A DNA stretch of 64,000 nucleotides from Candidatus Aenigmatarchaeota archaeon (GTDB lineage Archaea > Aenigmatarchaeota > Aenigmatarchaeia > QMZP01 > QMZT01): assembly GCA_026397315.1 (NCBI GenBank), contig JAPLVC010000003.1, forward strand, positions 1-64,000, written 5' to 3'. Shown here piece after piece: positions 24,589 through 33,165 of this stretch. Each line of letters starts with the position of its first letter. Positions within the stretch are counted from its first letter, which is position 1. Under the pieces are notes generated by a model. The model was given only the letters and a program-made list of their open reading frames with translations. It ran no database searches and was not told the DNA's origin. Both the position numbers and the translations under genes were made by a program.

Positions 24589-25166
24589 GCAACAGTCTCC
24601 CCCGTTATCTTGTCGCTGCCCTTCCTCATGTCAAGAAAAACATAAAGGTTCGTCTTGTATTTCTCTAATAATAGATTCTTTTCGGTCGTATTAAAGCTTG
24701 CCCGGAAAGCTAATTCGGATAGCGGCGAAGCGAATACCACCGACGCAGTTTCGCCGTCGCCAATTTCCAGCGTGCTCAGCGAATCGGAAACGTTCAGCGT
24801 GACGTTCAGAGCCGTGCCCATGTAGTTTCCGATGGTTACGTTGAGGTTGTCGCTGGAGTTCTGGGTGAGTATCCATAGCGTCGCTAGCGTAGCGCCTCTG
24901 CTTTTGGAGGCATTGACAACTATGCCCGTGAAATTGACTAGCGCCTGCGCGCCTCCCGTGGAATTAAGGCCGAGGTTCAGCGCTGCCGGGTATTCGTCCC
25001 TGACGTTGGAGAAAAAATTCGCCATCTCGCCCTTGATGCCCTTCTGCGAATACGCGGGCGCGAAAAAAGTCGAGATGCCTATGTAGAAAAGCAGGAGTAT
25101 GAGGAAAGCTCCGATTAAGAAGAACTGCCCTTTCATAGTTTTCTTTTTTATTGCTCTCATATTCAT
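24585..25166 (-). CDS. Pilin-like exported protein
   Basis: 193 residues from the ATG at 25166, which overlaps the previous stop as ATGA; the longer frame to 25289 only reads through that gene. MNMRAIKKKTMKGQ is a basic leader followed by the hydrophobic FFLIGAFLILLLFYIGISTFF. The rest holds many N-x-S/T sites (NFTG, NVTIG, NVTLNVS) and strand-forming stretches. No known domain. Part of the five-gene pilin-like cluster. Confidence 0.65.
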   Translation of the reverse strand: MNMRAIKKKTMKGQFFLIGAFLILLLFYIGISTFFAPAYSQKGIKGEMANFFSNVRDEYPAALNLGLNSTGGAQALVNFTGIVVNASKSRGATLATLWILTQNSSDNLNVTIGNYMGTALNVTLNVSDSLSTLEIGDGETASVVFASPLSELAFRASFNTTEKNLLLEKYKTNLYVFLDMRKGSDKITGETVA

Positions 25167-25531
25167 CTCCACATGTAAAGCCTTATCTCTTGGGGGCTGT
25201 ATGACCCGTGGCCTGCAATGATGTATGCAGACACGGCGACGTTGCTGCCCTCCGTGTAATTGCCGGTGCATGCGCCGTCGAAGTCGCATAACTGGACCGC
25301 GTGGCTGTAGCCAGGCATCTCGACCAGCACGTTTATCCCGTCGTAGTCGCCATTCGTCGCTAGCGGCCGCAGCAGGCCGCGCGCATCCAGGTCCTTCAAT
25401 CGCTCGTACCCGGCCGGGACAAGTTCCTGCGGATCAGTCTTGCTTATGTAAACGGACCCTGCCGATAAGAGGAAACCCATGACTATGATGACCGCCATCA
25501 CGCTTTCGACTATTCTCCAGAAGCCCTTCAT
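25163..25531 (-). CDS. Pilin-like exported protein, short
   Basis: 122 residues. MKGFWRIVESVMAVIIVMGFLLSAG is a short leader plus N-terminal hydrophobic helix. The remaining 95 residues contain one Cys pair (LCDFDGAC) and a sequon (NYTEG). It overlaps the following gene by 4 bases and is separated from the gene before it by one base. It is the smallest of the five and could be a tip or minor subunit. Confidence 0.62.
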   Translation of the reverse strand: MKGFWRIVESVMAVIIVMGFLLSAGSVYISKTDPQELVPAGYERLKDLDARGLLRPLATNGDYDGINVLVEMPGYSHAVQLCDFDGACTGNYTEGSNVAVSAYIIAGHGSYSPQEIRLYMWR

Positions 25532-25532
25532 G

Positions 25533-26207
25533 CTACCACACAGCTATCGTAATATTCGCCAGCTCCCCAGTCTCGAAGACCTTGCGTTCCGTCCTTCGGC
25601 TGTTCACATTCACCGGTCCGGAAGGTATGGCCTTCCCATACTCCACGTTACCGGATGCTTTCTCTATCGTTATCATGAAATTATGCCTCAGCGAGATGCT
25701 GCTGCGGAAGTTGCTGTAGCTCATGCCTTCCATCTCGCTTATCTTCGCCGTTGAAATCATTTCCCTCTTCTCGAGAGCCCAAGGCGACGTGAGGTTCGCT
25801 CCCGTCATGCTGAATGTGCCGGTGCAGTTCAGCGTCGTGTTGGCATCGGCGAACAATATGGTGTAATAGTTGTATCCAGCTCCGACGTTCGCCTGCCAGT
25901 ATACGTCGTTCCCATCGAGCATGCACGGCAGTGATTCGCCATCGCGAAAGACGATGGTCGAGTTGCGCTCGCCCGCGTACCAAAGCGATTTCGCCTTCAG
26001 CACGGCGCTAGCGGCGGCGCCGGAATAATATTTCACCGGCGCTTCGTATACGTCTATCGCTAGGAAGTCCATGACCTTCTGCTGGCCGCTGTCCGCGGCG
26101 ACCTCGAAGCTGGAGCCCTGTACCTGGAACATGGCGAAGTAGTATGAGAAAGACCATCCGATGAAAAACATGAACACGAAAACGCCTATTATCCAGTCGA
26201 AGTCCAT
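25533..26207 (-). CDS. Pilin-like exported protein, first in cluster
   Basis: 224 residues. MDFDWIIGVFVFMFFIGWSFSYYFAMF starts with acidic residues and a hydrophobic helix; it has no basic leader, so it may be inserted as a signal anchor. The outer part is beta-rich with Cys (LPCMLDG, TLNCTGTF) and several sequons. A promoter-like run (TTAATTAA) precedes the ATG. As first gene it probably sets the transcription start for the whole cluster from 26207 to 23346. Confidence 0.62.
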   Translation of the reverse strand: MDFDWIIGVFVFMFFIGWSFSYYFAMFQVQGSSFEVAADSGQQKVMDFLAIDVYEAPVKYYSGAAASAVLKAKSLWYAGERNSTIVFRDGESLPCMLDGNDVYWQANVGAGYNYYTILFADANTTLNCTGTFSMTGANLTSPWALEKREMISTAKISEMEGMSYSNFRSSISLRHNFMITIEKASGNVEYGKAIPSGPVNVNSRRTERKVFETGELANITIAVW

Positions 26208-26248
26208 AGTTAATTAATGTTGGAGCCCGAATAAAAACTAGGATTCCT

Positions 26249-26662
26249 TTACCTGAATTTTTTGCCATTTCCAATGTCTTTCAGCAGCGCGTTCATTTTA
26301 GAGAGGCTTATGTCTATCGTTTTCAGGCGCGATGCCGCGTCCCCGGAATCATATTTGCAATCCCCTCCCGCTATCATTTTTGCAACTTCTTCTAGCACGC
26401 AAAAGTTCGGCAATATGTTGTTAAAAATAGCGTGCGAAAAGGAAATCCTATCTTCATAATCCATTTTCTTTTCCCTTTGGAATCTGTTCAGCGTGCATTC
26501 GATGCGGTTTTCAAAGTCTCTGTAATGCTTCAGCGCCGCGGGTATTATTTCAGGCCTTTCCGTTATCCTTCTGTAAAAATGCTGAAACCTGGCGTCTTTC
26601 TCGCGGTTGACAAAAACGTAGTTGCTCCAGTCCCTTGTGGGAAACGCGCAATCGCAATACAT
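26249..26662 (-). CDS. Helical protein of unknown function
   Basis: 137 residues, soluble, helical and charged, with several Cys near the N-terminus (MYCDCAF). I recognise no domain. The section HYRDFENRIECTLNRFQREKKMDYEDRISFSHAIF reads as long helices. A promoter (AAATTTAAAACTTG, minus strand) lies about 20-30 bases ahead of the ATG, so it has its own transcription start, upstream of the pilin-like cluster. Confidence 0.55.
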   Translation of the reverse strand: MYCDCAFPTRDWSNYVFVNREKDARFQHFYRRITERPEIIPAALKHYRDFENRIECTLNRFQREKKMDYEDRISFSHAIFNNILPNFCVLEEVAKMIAGGDCKYDSGDAASRLKTIDISLSKMNALLKDIGNGKKFR

Positions 26663-26840
26663 GTTTTAGAAAGGGAAACAAGTTTTAAATTTCGTTCGTG
26701 TGGCTGAAATAATGCGGAAAACGAGCAATATCGAGCGGTTTTCGGGAAAAAGATTTAAATACTCCTTCACTAATTTAAACAGAAAACACACAAACGCGAA
26801 CAGGTTTTCAAAAATGGGTTAGCTAATTGGAGGTGTCCGG

Positions 26841-27128
26841 ATGGCTTCGAGAAAAAAGTATTACCTTCTTAAGAAAGGCAACAACGTGTCTGTATTCACA
26901 GGCAGGTCTCCGAGACAGGCCGCTCTTAAGGCTGCGGCGAGGGGCATAGCTGACATAAAGCTCCGCGAAAGAGGCAGGAGAAACAAGGACAGGACTTACA
27001 CAATCCACGTCTTCAAGGGAAGCGTGAAGGTTGTGGATGCCCCCGAGAAGAGGCCGGAGTGGTTGCCTGCAAGGATTAAGAAGGCATTCGTCAAGAAGGT
27101 TGGCATAGAGAAAGTCAACAAGATTTAA
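26841..27128 (+). CDS. MC1-family chromatin protein
   Basis: 95 residues. The full MC1 pattern is present: VFTGRSPRQAALKAAARG, IKLRERGRR, IHVFKGSVKVVDAPEKRPEW and IKKAFVKKVGIEKV. MC1 is a small basic monomeric protein of methanogens, haloarchaea and some DPANN that bends DNA sharply. GGAGGTG lies 5 bases ahead of the ATG, and a strong TATA box (AGATTTAAATACTCC) is at about 26751-26765, consistent with high expression. The roughly 65-base 5' leader is longer than usual in this window. Confidence 0.9.
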   Translation: MASRKKYYLLKKGNNVSVFTGRSPRQAALKAAARGIADIKLRERGRRNKDRTYTIHVFKGSVKVVDAPEKRPEWLPARIKKAFVKKVGIEKVNKI

Positions 27129-27193
27129 GTTCGTTTCAGGCCTGTTGGTTTTTCAGGCCTTCATTTTTCTTTTGAATCTTCAAAAAAACTTTT

Positions 27194-28486
27194 TTACCAG
27201 CAGATGCCCTCGAACTTCGAGACTTTCGTGCGGTCGAGGATGCGCCTGCCCTCCAGGATGACCTTGCTTTTCATTTTCGAGAAATCCGCATCGGTGAGCT
27301 TCTTGAACTCGTCCCACTCGGTCACGACTATGCAAGCGTCGCTGTTCTCCAGCGCTTCGCGTGCGCTCTTCATGTAGTCGACGGAAGGGTGTATCTTCCT
27401 CATATGCTCCATCGCCTTCGGATCGTACGCCTTGACTTTCGCGCCCTTCTGGAGAAGCCTCTCTATTATGTATATAGAAGACGCCTCGCGGATGTCGTCG
27501 GAGTCGGGCTTGAACGCGAGTCCGAGCAGGCAGATGGTCTTGCCTTTGAGGTTCGGGATTTTCTTCTCGAGCTGCTCGACTATCATGACTTTCTGCCTGT
27601 CGTTGAGACGATGAACTTCTTCGAGCAGCTTCGGCTCGTAACTAAGCTCCCTCGCCTTCCATATCAGCGCTTCCACGTCTTTGGGGAAGCACGATCCGCC
27701 ATATCCGACGCCCGCTTTGAGAAAATGCGGGGAGATGCGATGGTCCATGCCAACGCCTTTCATCACTTCGTTGACGTCGATGCCTAGTTTCTTGCAAATG
27801 TTGCCCATCTCGTTCGTGTAGGAAATCTTCGTCGCGAGGAATGCGTTGCTCGCGTACTTTATCATCTCCGCCGTCTTCAGGTCCGTCCTGAGGATCGGCG
27901 CCATGAAATTGGAATATAATTTCTCTATGACGTTGCCCGCCCTTTTGTCGGATTCTCCTATGACTATCCTGTCAGGCTTCAGAAAGTCGTCCATAGCGCG
28001 GCCCTCGCGCAGGAACTCGGGGTTCATGCACAGGCCGAAATCCTTTCCGGTTTTCTTGCCCGACGCCTTTTCGATGTTGCGCAGGACTACGCCGTCCGTC
28101 GTGCCGGGAACGACGGTAGACTTGACAACTATGACATGGTATTCTTTTTTGTTTTTCAGAACTTCTCCTATCTGTCTCGCTACACTCTCGATGAAGCTCA
28201 GGTCTATGGAGCCATCCTCGCTTGAAGGCGTTCCCACAGAAATGAAGCTGACCTCGGTTTCCGCTATCGCGCCTTTCACGTCCGTCGTCGCCTTGAGCTT
28301 CCCTTTCTTTAGCGCGTCCTTGAGGTGGCCATCGAGGTGCGGCTCGAACATCGGCGAGACGCCGCTGTTTATGGTCTCGACTTTCTTCTGGTCTATGTCG
28401 ACGCAGATGACGTCGTTGCCCTTGACCGCGAAGCCCACTCCTGTCGAAAGCCCGACATAGCCCGTGCCCATTATGGAGATTTTCAT
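27194..28486 (-). CDS. UDP-glucose/GDP-mannose dehydrogenase family enzyme
   Basis: 430 residues from the ATG at 28486. Rossmann nucleotide-binding MKISIMGTGYVGLSTGVGFA at the start, FISVGTPSS, the catalytic GGSCFPKDVEALI with the active-site Cys, and the C-terminal LGLAFKPDSDDIREASS. The family oxidises a UDP- or GDP-hexose twice to the uronic acid; the exact sugar cannot be told from sequence here, although UDP-glucose 6-dehydrogenase is most likely. The sugar nucleotidyltransferase fusion at 30913 may supply its substrate. Confidence 0.9.
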   Translation of the reverse strand: MKISIMGTGYVGLSTGVGFAVKGNDVICVDIDQKKVETINSGVSPMFEPHLDGHLKDALKKGKLKATTDVKGAIAETEVSFISVGTPSSEDGSIDLSFIESVARQIGEVLKNKKEYHVIVVKSTVVPGTTDGVVLRNIEKASGKKTGKDFGLCMNPEFLREGRAMDDFLKPDRIVIGESDKRAGNVIEKLYSNFMAPILRTDLKTAEMIKYASNAFLATKISYTNEMGNICKKLGIDVNEVMKGVGMDHRISPHFLKAGVGYGGSCFPKDVEALIWKARELSYEPKLLEEVHRLNDRQKVMIVEQLEKKIPNLKGKTICLLGLAFKPDSDDIREASSIYIIERLLQKGAKVKAYDPKAMEHMRKIHPSVDYMKSAREALENSDACIVVTEWDEFKKLTDADFSKMKSKVILEGRRILDRTKVSKFEGICW

Positions 28487-28549
28487 AGGAAACAAATTGT
28501 TTTGCTTAAATTTATGCTTTTGCCCATCGCGAGCCTTTTGGTGAATTGG

Positions 28550-28816
28550 TCATTTCAGTCTAAACTTGGCAGGTTTTTCATTTCTTTGTGTCGTTTTAAC
28601 TATGAATCGGGGAGTGTTATAGACGCCGCTTACGCGGTCACCGTTTTTATAAACAGCGTAATCACCCAAAATTACCATATTGTTTTTCCATGTCCTGTCA
28701 TCCACCCTCGGATATTTTTTGTCCAACCATTCACACACTTCTCTTACGGTAGATTCACCGATAACCGAAAGGGCTTTCTTGAATTTTGGCACAAGGTTCT
28801 TTTCCTTCAATTGCAT
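28550..28816 (-). CDS. Small protein of unknown function after transaldolase
   Basis: 88 residues from the ATG at 28816. The section VIGESTVREVCEWLDKKYPRVDDRTWKNNM has the helix spacing of a small HTH or DUF-type domain, then a strand-rich half with basic residues. No known family. It starts 5 bases after the end of the transaldolase gene, so it is probably read on the same transcript. Confidence 0.5.
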   Translation of the reverse strand: MQLKEKNLVPKFKKALSVIGESTVREVCEWLDKKYPRVDDRTWKNNMVILGDYAVYKNGDRVSGVYNTPRFIVKTTQRNEKPAKFRLK

Positions 28817-28821
28817 GTTGA

Positions 28822-29646
28822 TCAATCACCGAAAATTTTTTGGTACTCGGGCACGACATCCTCCGAGAACTTCACTATCCCCTCGAACGTCTTCGGGTGT
28901 TTTATCATTTCCTCGAGCACGTCGAAAGGTATGGTAGCTATGTGCGCGCCTGCCAAGGCGACCTCTCGGACCTGCCTGGCGTTGCGCAGCGACGCCGCAA
29001 TGACTTCAGTTTTCATGCCGTATCTTTCAAGTATTTCCATAGTCCTCTTCACCAGTTCGACGCCGCTCGCTATACCCTTGTCGTCCACGAGTTGCCCGTC
29101 CTTGTGTTTCCCTTCCGCCGGGAAATAGTCTCCCTTGCCGAAGCTCTCGCCGAGCTTCGTTCTTAGATAATCGTCAATCCTGCCGGCGAACGGGCTTACG
29201 TACGCCGCTCCGGCTTTCGCCGCGAGCAGCGCCTGCTCCGGCGTCATTACAAGCGTGGCGTTGACGGGGATTTTCCTGCGGCTGAGATCCTTTATCGCTT
29301 TCAGTCCCTCGTAATGCTCCTCGCCCTCCTGGCGTGACGTGCTCACAGGAACCTTTATCACGACGTTGCCCATCAGGCCATTGAACTTGCCGTAAAGCAT
29401 CACGCCTTCCTTGACCATGTCCTCCGCCTTGAGGCTGACAACTTCAAGGCTGACAGGACTGTCCCTGCCAGCGACTTTGCAGATGTCTGAAATGTAATTA
29501 GCCATGTCGACTTTCTTGCCGCCGCTTTTCAGCTTGTCGACGGCTTTTTTGATCAGCGACGGGTTCGTAGTCACGCCGTCGCACATGCCGTATTCCTTCG
29601 CTTTGTTTATCTCGTCGATTTCCGCTGAATCCACAAAAATTTTCAT
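28822..29646 (-). CDS. tal: Transaldolase (TalC/FsaA-like)
   Basis: 274 residues, an alpha/beta barrel. Signatures: MKIFVDSAEIDEINKA, GVTTNPSLIKKA, VVIKVPVS with the Schiff-base Lys, NATLVMTPEQALLAAKAGAAYVSPFAGRIDD and AASLRNARQV. It belongs to the short transaldolase/F6P aldolase group but is longer than FsaA by about 50 residues. GGTGAT precedes the ATG by 3 bases. Together with rpe (next gene) and the divergent rpiB it covers part of the non-oxidative pentose phosphate pathway. Confidence 0.9.
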   Translation of the reverse strand: MKIFVDSAEIDEINKAKEYGMCDGVTTNPSLIKKAVDKLKSGGKKVDMANYISDICKVAGRDSPVSLEVVSLKAEDMVKEGVMLYGKFNGLMGNVVIKVPVSTSRQEGEEHYEGLKAIKDLSRRKIPVNATLVMTPEQALLAAKAGAAYVSPFAGRIDDYLRTKLGESFGKGDYFPAEGKHKDGQLVDDKGIASGVELVKRTMEILERYGMKTEVIAASLRNARQVREVALAGAHIATIPFDVLEEMIKHPKTFEGIVKFSEDVVPEYQKIFGD

Positions 29647-29666
29647 AATATCACCATTATTTTATT

Positions 29667-30323
29667 TCAAGCCGACGCGTCCGCTTTCTCCCTTATGGTT
29701 CTCAGCATCGCAGCAGGATCCTGGCTGTAGAATATGGCAGAGCCCGCCACAAGCACGTCCGCCCCGGCGCCAGCAACGGCCGCGCAGTTGTCCTTGTTTA
29801 TGCCGCCGTCGACTTCTACTTCGAAGCTCAGGTTTTTCTGCAAGGCGATTTCCTTAAGCTTCGTCACTTTAGACAGCGCATGCGGCATGAACTTCTGGCC
29901 GCCGAAACCCGGCTCGACCGTCATCACGAGGACGACGTCCGCCATATGTAAAACATGCTCTATTTCAGAAACGTCAGTTCCCGGTTTTATCGAAACGCCC
30001 GCCTTGCACCCGAGGCCCTTTATCTGCTCCAGAACAGCGCCCAGGTCCTTGCATGCCTCTGCGTGGACGACGATTATGTCCGCGCCTGCTTCAGCGAATG
30101 CAGCCACGTGCTTTTCCGGATGCTCTATCATGAGGTGGACGTCGAGAACCTGCTGCGTTATCTTGCGCAGAGCCTTCACTACGAGCGGGCCTATGGTTAT
30201 GCTAGGCACGAAGCGGCCGTCCATCACGTCGATGTGAATCCATTCAGCTCCCTCCACTTTTTTCAGTTCGCTCTGCAGGCAGGCGAAATTGGCCGAAAGT
30301 ATCGAAGGCGAAATCTTGACCAT
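29667..30323 (-). CDS. rpe: Ribulose-phosphate 3-epimerase
   Basis: 218 residues, TIM barrel. Signatures: KISPSILSANFACL, EWIHIDVMDGRFVPSITIG with metal-binding His and Asp, VHLMIEHPEKHV, MTVEPGFGGQKF and EVDGGINKDN. It interconverts ribulose 5-phosphate and xylulose 5-phosphate. It lies upstream of tal on the same strand with a 20-base gap, and is divergent from rpiB with about 57 bases between start codons. Confidence 0.95.
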   Translation of the reverse strand: MVKISPSILSANFACLQSELKKVEGAEWIHIDVMDGRFVPSITIGPLVVKALRKITQQVLDVHLMIEHPEKHVAAFAEAGADIIVVHAEACKDLGAVLEQIKGLGCKAGVSIKPGTDVSEIEHVLHMADVVLVMTVEPGFGGQKFMPHALSKVTKLKEIALQKNLSFEVEVDGGINKDNCAAVAGAGADVLVAGSAIFYSQDPAAMLRTIREKADASA

Positions 30324-30380
30324 TTTAAAGATTTAGCTTCACGCTTTATATTTTTATACCAGCCAGCGATAATCATAATC

Positions 30381-30836
30381 ATGAAAGTTGCGATAGGTTC
30401 CGACCATGCGGGCTACGAACTGAAAGAGAAGCTCAAGGAGTTCCTGCAGGCGAACGGCTATCACTTCGAGGACTTCGGGACGAATTCTACGGACGCTAGC
30501 GATTATCCGGAATACGCCAAAAAGGTCTCCGAGGCCGTGATTAGCGGCTTCGAGTTCGGGATTCTGATTTGTGGCAGCGGCATTGGCATGTCCATCGCGG
30601 CGAACAAGTTCCCCGGGATTCGCGCGGCTTTCTGCATGAACCACGACCTTGCTAAGGCGAGCCGCGAGCACAACAATGCGAACGTCCTCACATTAGGCGC
30701 GAAGTTCACGACCGACTTGGAAGCGAAGAAGATAGTGAAAGCGTTCCTTGAGACGAAGTTCAGCAACGAGGAACGCCACATAAAGCGGCTCAAGAAGCTC
30801 GCCGAGATCGAGATGATTTTCCAGGCGAGGAAGTAA
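30381..30836 (+). CDS. rpiB: Ribose-5-phosphate isomerase B
   Basis: 151 residues. MKVAIGSDHAGYELKEKLK at the start, DYPEYAKKV, GILICGSGIGMSIAANKFPGIRAA with the catalytic Cys, and CMNHDLAKASREHNNANVLTLGA. RpiB is the usual form in bacteria; many archaea use RpiA, so its presence beside rpe suggests acquisition as a set. The start is the ATG at 30381; the frame continues upstream only by chance over rpe. Confidence 0.93.
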   Translation: MKVAIGSDHAGYELKEKLKEFLQANGYHFEDFGTNSTDASDYPEYAKKVSEAVISGFEFGILICGSGIGMSIAANKFPGIRAAFCMNHDLAKASREHNNANVLTLGAKFTTDLEAKKIVKAFLETKFSNEERHIKRLKKLAEIEMIFQARK

Positions 30837-30912
30837 TACTTTGCAATACGCGCTTCCACGACGTAGGAAATCTTTTTATATTGTATGAGCAAATAATACT
30901 CGGTATGATGTT

Positions 30913-31755
30913 ATGAAGGAACGCATAACGCTCACTATAGACAGGAAAATTCTGGAGAAGATAGACACGATGGTCGACGGGCTAGACGTGCGCAACCGCT
31001 CGCACGCGATAGAGCTCGTGCTTTCCAAGTTTCTGAGCATGCGGGAACTGAAGACGGCGCTCATCCTCTGCGGCGGAGAGGGAACGAGACTTCGCCCCAT
31101 CACATACGAGACGCCCAAGGCGCTGGTCCCCGTTCAGGGCAAGCCGCTCATAGAGCACATGTTCGACCTGCTCAAGAAATACAACATAAACGACGTCATA
31201 ATCTCGGTAGGCTACCTGAAGGAGAAAATAATAGCAGAGAAGAACAGCTGGTCCAAGCTGGGCCTTAACATATCATATGTCGAAGAGAGCGCGCCACTAG
31301 GGACTGGCGGACCACTAAGGTTTGCCAAGGACAGGCTTACCAAGACTTTCATAGTCTCCAACGGCGACGAGCTGAAGGACATAAACATAGTCGACATGTA
31401 CGAGGCACACAAGAAGAACCGCGCGCTCGTCACCATCGCGCTCACGACGGTGGATGATCCCAGCCAGTATGGCGTCGCGAGGCTCGACGGCTCCAGGATA
31501 ATAGAGTTCGTCGAGAAGCCGAAGAAAGGCAAGTCGCCTTCGAATCTCATAAATGCGGGCTTCTACATAATGGAGCCCGAAGTCGTCGAGATGATCCCCA
31601 AAGGTCCGTGCTCGCTGGAGAAGGAAATATTTCCCAAGCTCGCGAAGATGGGGCGGCTCTACGGGTTCCCGTTCAGCGGCCAGTGGTTCGACACCGGCAC
31701 GATGGAACGCTACGAGCACGCGCTCAAGGCGTGGAAGGGCGTCAGGACGGAATAA
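30913..31755 (+). CDS. RHH DNA-binding domain fused to sugar-1-phosphate nucleotidyltransferase
   Basis: 280 residues in two domains. Residues 1-45 (KERITLTIDRKILEKIDTM, then RNRSHAIELVLSKFL) form a CopG-like ribbon-helix-helix. Residues 48-275 are a nucleotidyltransferase of the GlmU/RmlA/GMPP class: LILCGGEGTRLRPITYETPK signature loop, GKPLIEHM, SAPLGTGGPL, VSNGDEL, EKPKKGKSPSNLINAGFYIM and FPFSGQWFDTGT. It lacks the left-handed helix domain of GlmU. The first domain normally binds DNA, so the protein may link sugar-nucleotide supply to gene control. The fusion is read through in one frame with no sign of a frameshift. Confidence 0.85.
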   Translation: MKERITLTIDRKILEKIDTMVDGLDVRNRSHAIELVLSKFLSMRELKTALILCGGEGTRLRPITYETPKALVPVQGKPLIEHMFDLLKKYNINDVIISVGYLKEKIIAEKNSWSKLGLNISYVEESAPLGTGGPLRFAKDRLTKTFIVSNGDELKDINIVDMYEAHKKNRALVTIALTTVDDPSQYGVARLDGSRIIEFVEKPKKGKSPSNLINAGFYIMEPEVVEMIPKGPCSLEKEIFPKLAKMGRLYGFPFSGQWFDTGTMERYEHALKAWKGVRTE

Positions 31756-31851
31756 TCACCTTAGAAACCATTTAATTTTTACTTACTTATACGTTGCAAC
31801 CAAATTAAAGATTTATAAAGTTTATTTTTTCAATATTAGCAAGGTGAGTTT

Positions 31852-32373
31852 ATGGGAGAGCACATGGACAATTTCAGGAAATTAGTGAAGCAGGAGGAAT
31901 TAAATAATCGACAAAAACAGACGTTTTCATACGTTAAACAATTATATTTTATTGAACCAGGTTTCGACGTTGATAATTATGAGCATCTTATGGGATGCCC
32001 AGAAAAAGATCTAGGTGATAATGAGTATGCTCAGGATATACGGAAGATAAATGAGGAAGTTGTCAGAACGTTTGAGAGTTTGGGCAAGGAAGGAATTACC
32101 ATTTTGGGAATGGCTTTGATTAATCCAGATGAATGTACACTCAGACAAAATGCCGCAATTATTTTGGGTGAACTTGGAAAAAGATACCATCCACATACAG
32201 AGAATTATAAATTTATCAGAGGCCTTCTAACGTCAAAGGCTATCGGTACCGGCGCTTCCATCGAACGCGATGGTTATGACTTCGGGTCCAATGTGGAACC
32301 TGAGGGTTTTGTAACCGCGAGAATATTGCACGCCCTTAATGGGATGGGCGTTGTTGAGGATTCTAATAAGTGA
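31852..32373 (+). CDS. Unknown helical protein
   Basis: 173 residues, soluble, with AT-rich codon use relative to neighbours. The helices in the second half (LRQNAAIILGELGKRYHPH...FVTARILHALNGMGVVED) resemble HEAT-like pairs but are too few to name. GGTGA lies 4 bases ahead of the ATG, with a TATA box (GATTTATAAAG) at about 31808. Single gene. Confidence 0.5.
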   Translation: MGEHMDNFRKLVKQEELNNRQKQTFSYVKQLYFIEPGFDVDNYEHLMGCPEKDLGDNEYAQDIRKINEEVVRTFESLGKEGITILGMALINPDECTLRQNAAIILGELGKRYHPHTENYKFIRGLLTSKAIGTGASIERDGYDFGSNVEPEGFVTARILHALNGMGVVEDSNK

Positions 32374-32566
32374 TTTCGCTTTTATTGCAGTAACGAGCCT
32401 ATCCATGACAGCCCTCAGCCAAAGACCTGAAAGAAAGTTTCCATTACGGTCTCTCGTTTTGGGTTTTTAAAAATCCAGGATGTGCATACAAGCACATATT
32501 TAAACCATTATGGTTATATATAAGGAATATAATAACCGAGTTATAGGATGTTTGTAAAGTGATATC

Positions 32567-33088
32567 ATGGGATTGAGACCGGCAAGATGCTACAGGAAGC
32601 TTGAGAGGCCGAACACGCGCATCTCGATAAGCAAGCCCAGGAAAAGCTACGTGAAAGGCGTCCCGCCGTCGAAAATACACAGGTTCAACTCCGGAGTGGA
32701 CAAGCCGGAATTCACGGTCAACATGTATCTCGTCATCAAGAACGCCGTCCAGGTGAGGAACAACGCGCTCGAGGCGATGAGGCTATCGGCGACGAAGGAG
32801 CTTGAAAAGAAGGCGGGCGTCGACGGATACTTTGTCAAGATTCTTATATTCCCCCATCATGTTCTCAGGGAAAACCCGCTTGCAACAGGCGCAGGCGCCG
32901 ACAGATTCCAGACGGGCATGCGCAAGGCGTTTGGAAGGCCCATAGGCACGGCAGCACGCACGAAGAAGAACCAGCGCATTCTAGTGGCGAAAATCGCCCC
33001 CATAAACGAGGCCGTGTGCAGGCACGCCCTGAAAATCGCTTCTTCAAAAGTTCCGAGCTCCTGCTACATCGAGACTGTAAGACTGTAA
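32567..33088 (+). CDS. rpl10e: 50S ribosomal protein uL16 (L10e)
   Basis: 173 residues, the archaeal/eukaryal form of uL16. Signatures include MGLRPARCYRKLERPNTR, YVKGVPPSKIHRFNSG, FPHHVLRENPLATGAGADRFQTGMR and AFGRPIGTAARTKKNQ. The protein lies near the peptidyl transferase centre. A strong promoter (TGGTTATATATAAGG) lies about 60 bases upstream. It stands alone as in many archaea. Confidence 0.96.
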   Translation: MGLRPARCYRKLERPNTRISISKPRKSYVKGVPPSKIHRFNSGVDKPEFTVNMYLVIKNAVQVRNNALEAMRLSATKELEKKAGVDGYFVKILIFPHHVLRENPLATGAGADRFQTGMRKAFGRPIGTAARTKKNQRILVAKIAPINEAVCRHALKIASSKVPSSCYIETVRL

Positions 33089-33165
33089 AGTAGGATGCAG
33101 GTTAGTCGGGGAGAAAACAAAAAGAAGAATGGGAAGTGTTAAAATGCTTCCCTAATCTTGTTGCT

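Noticed and set aside
32490-32520. Fifth copy of the GTTTAAAC palindrome ahead of rpl10e (ATATTTAAACCATTATGG)
   Set aside because: It lacks the left half of the palindrome and looks like an ordinary BRE/TATA region.
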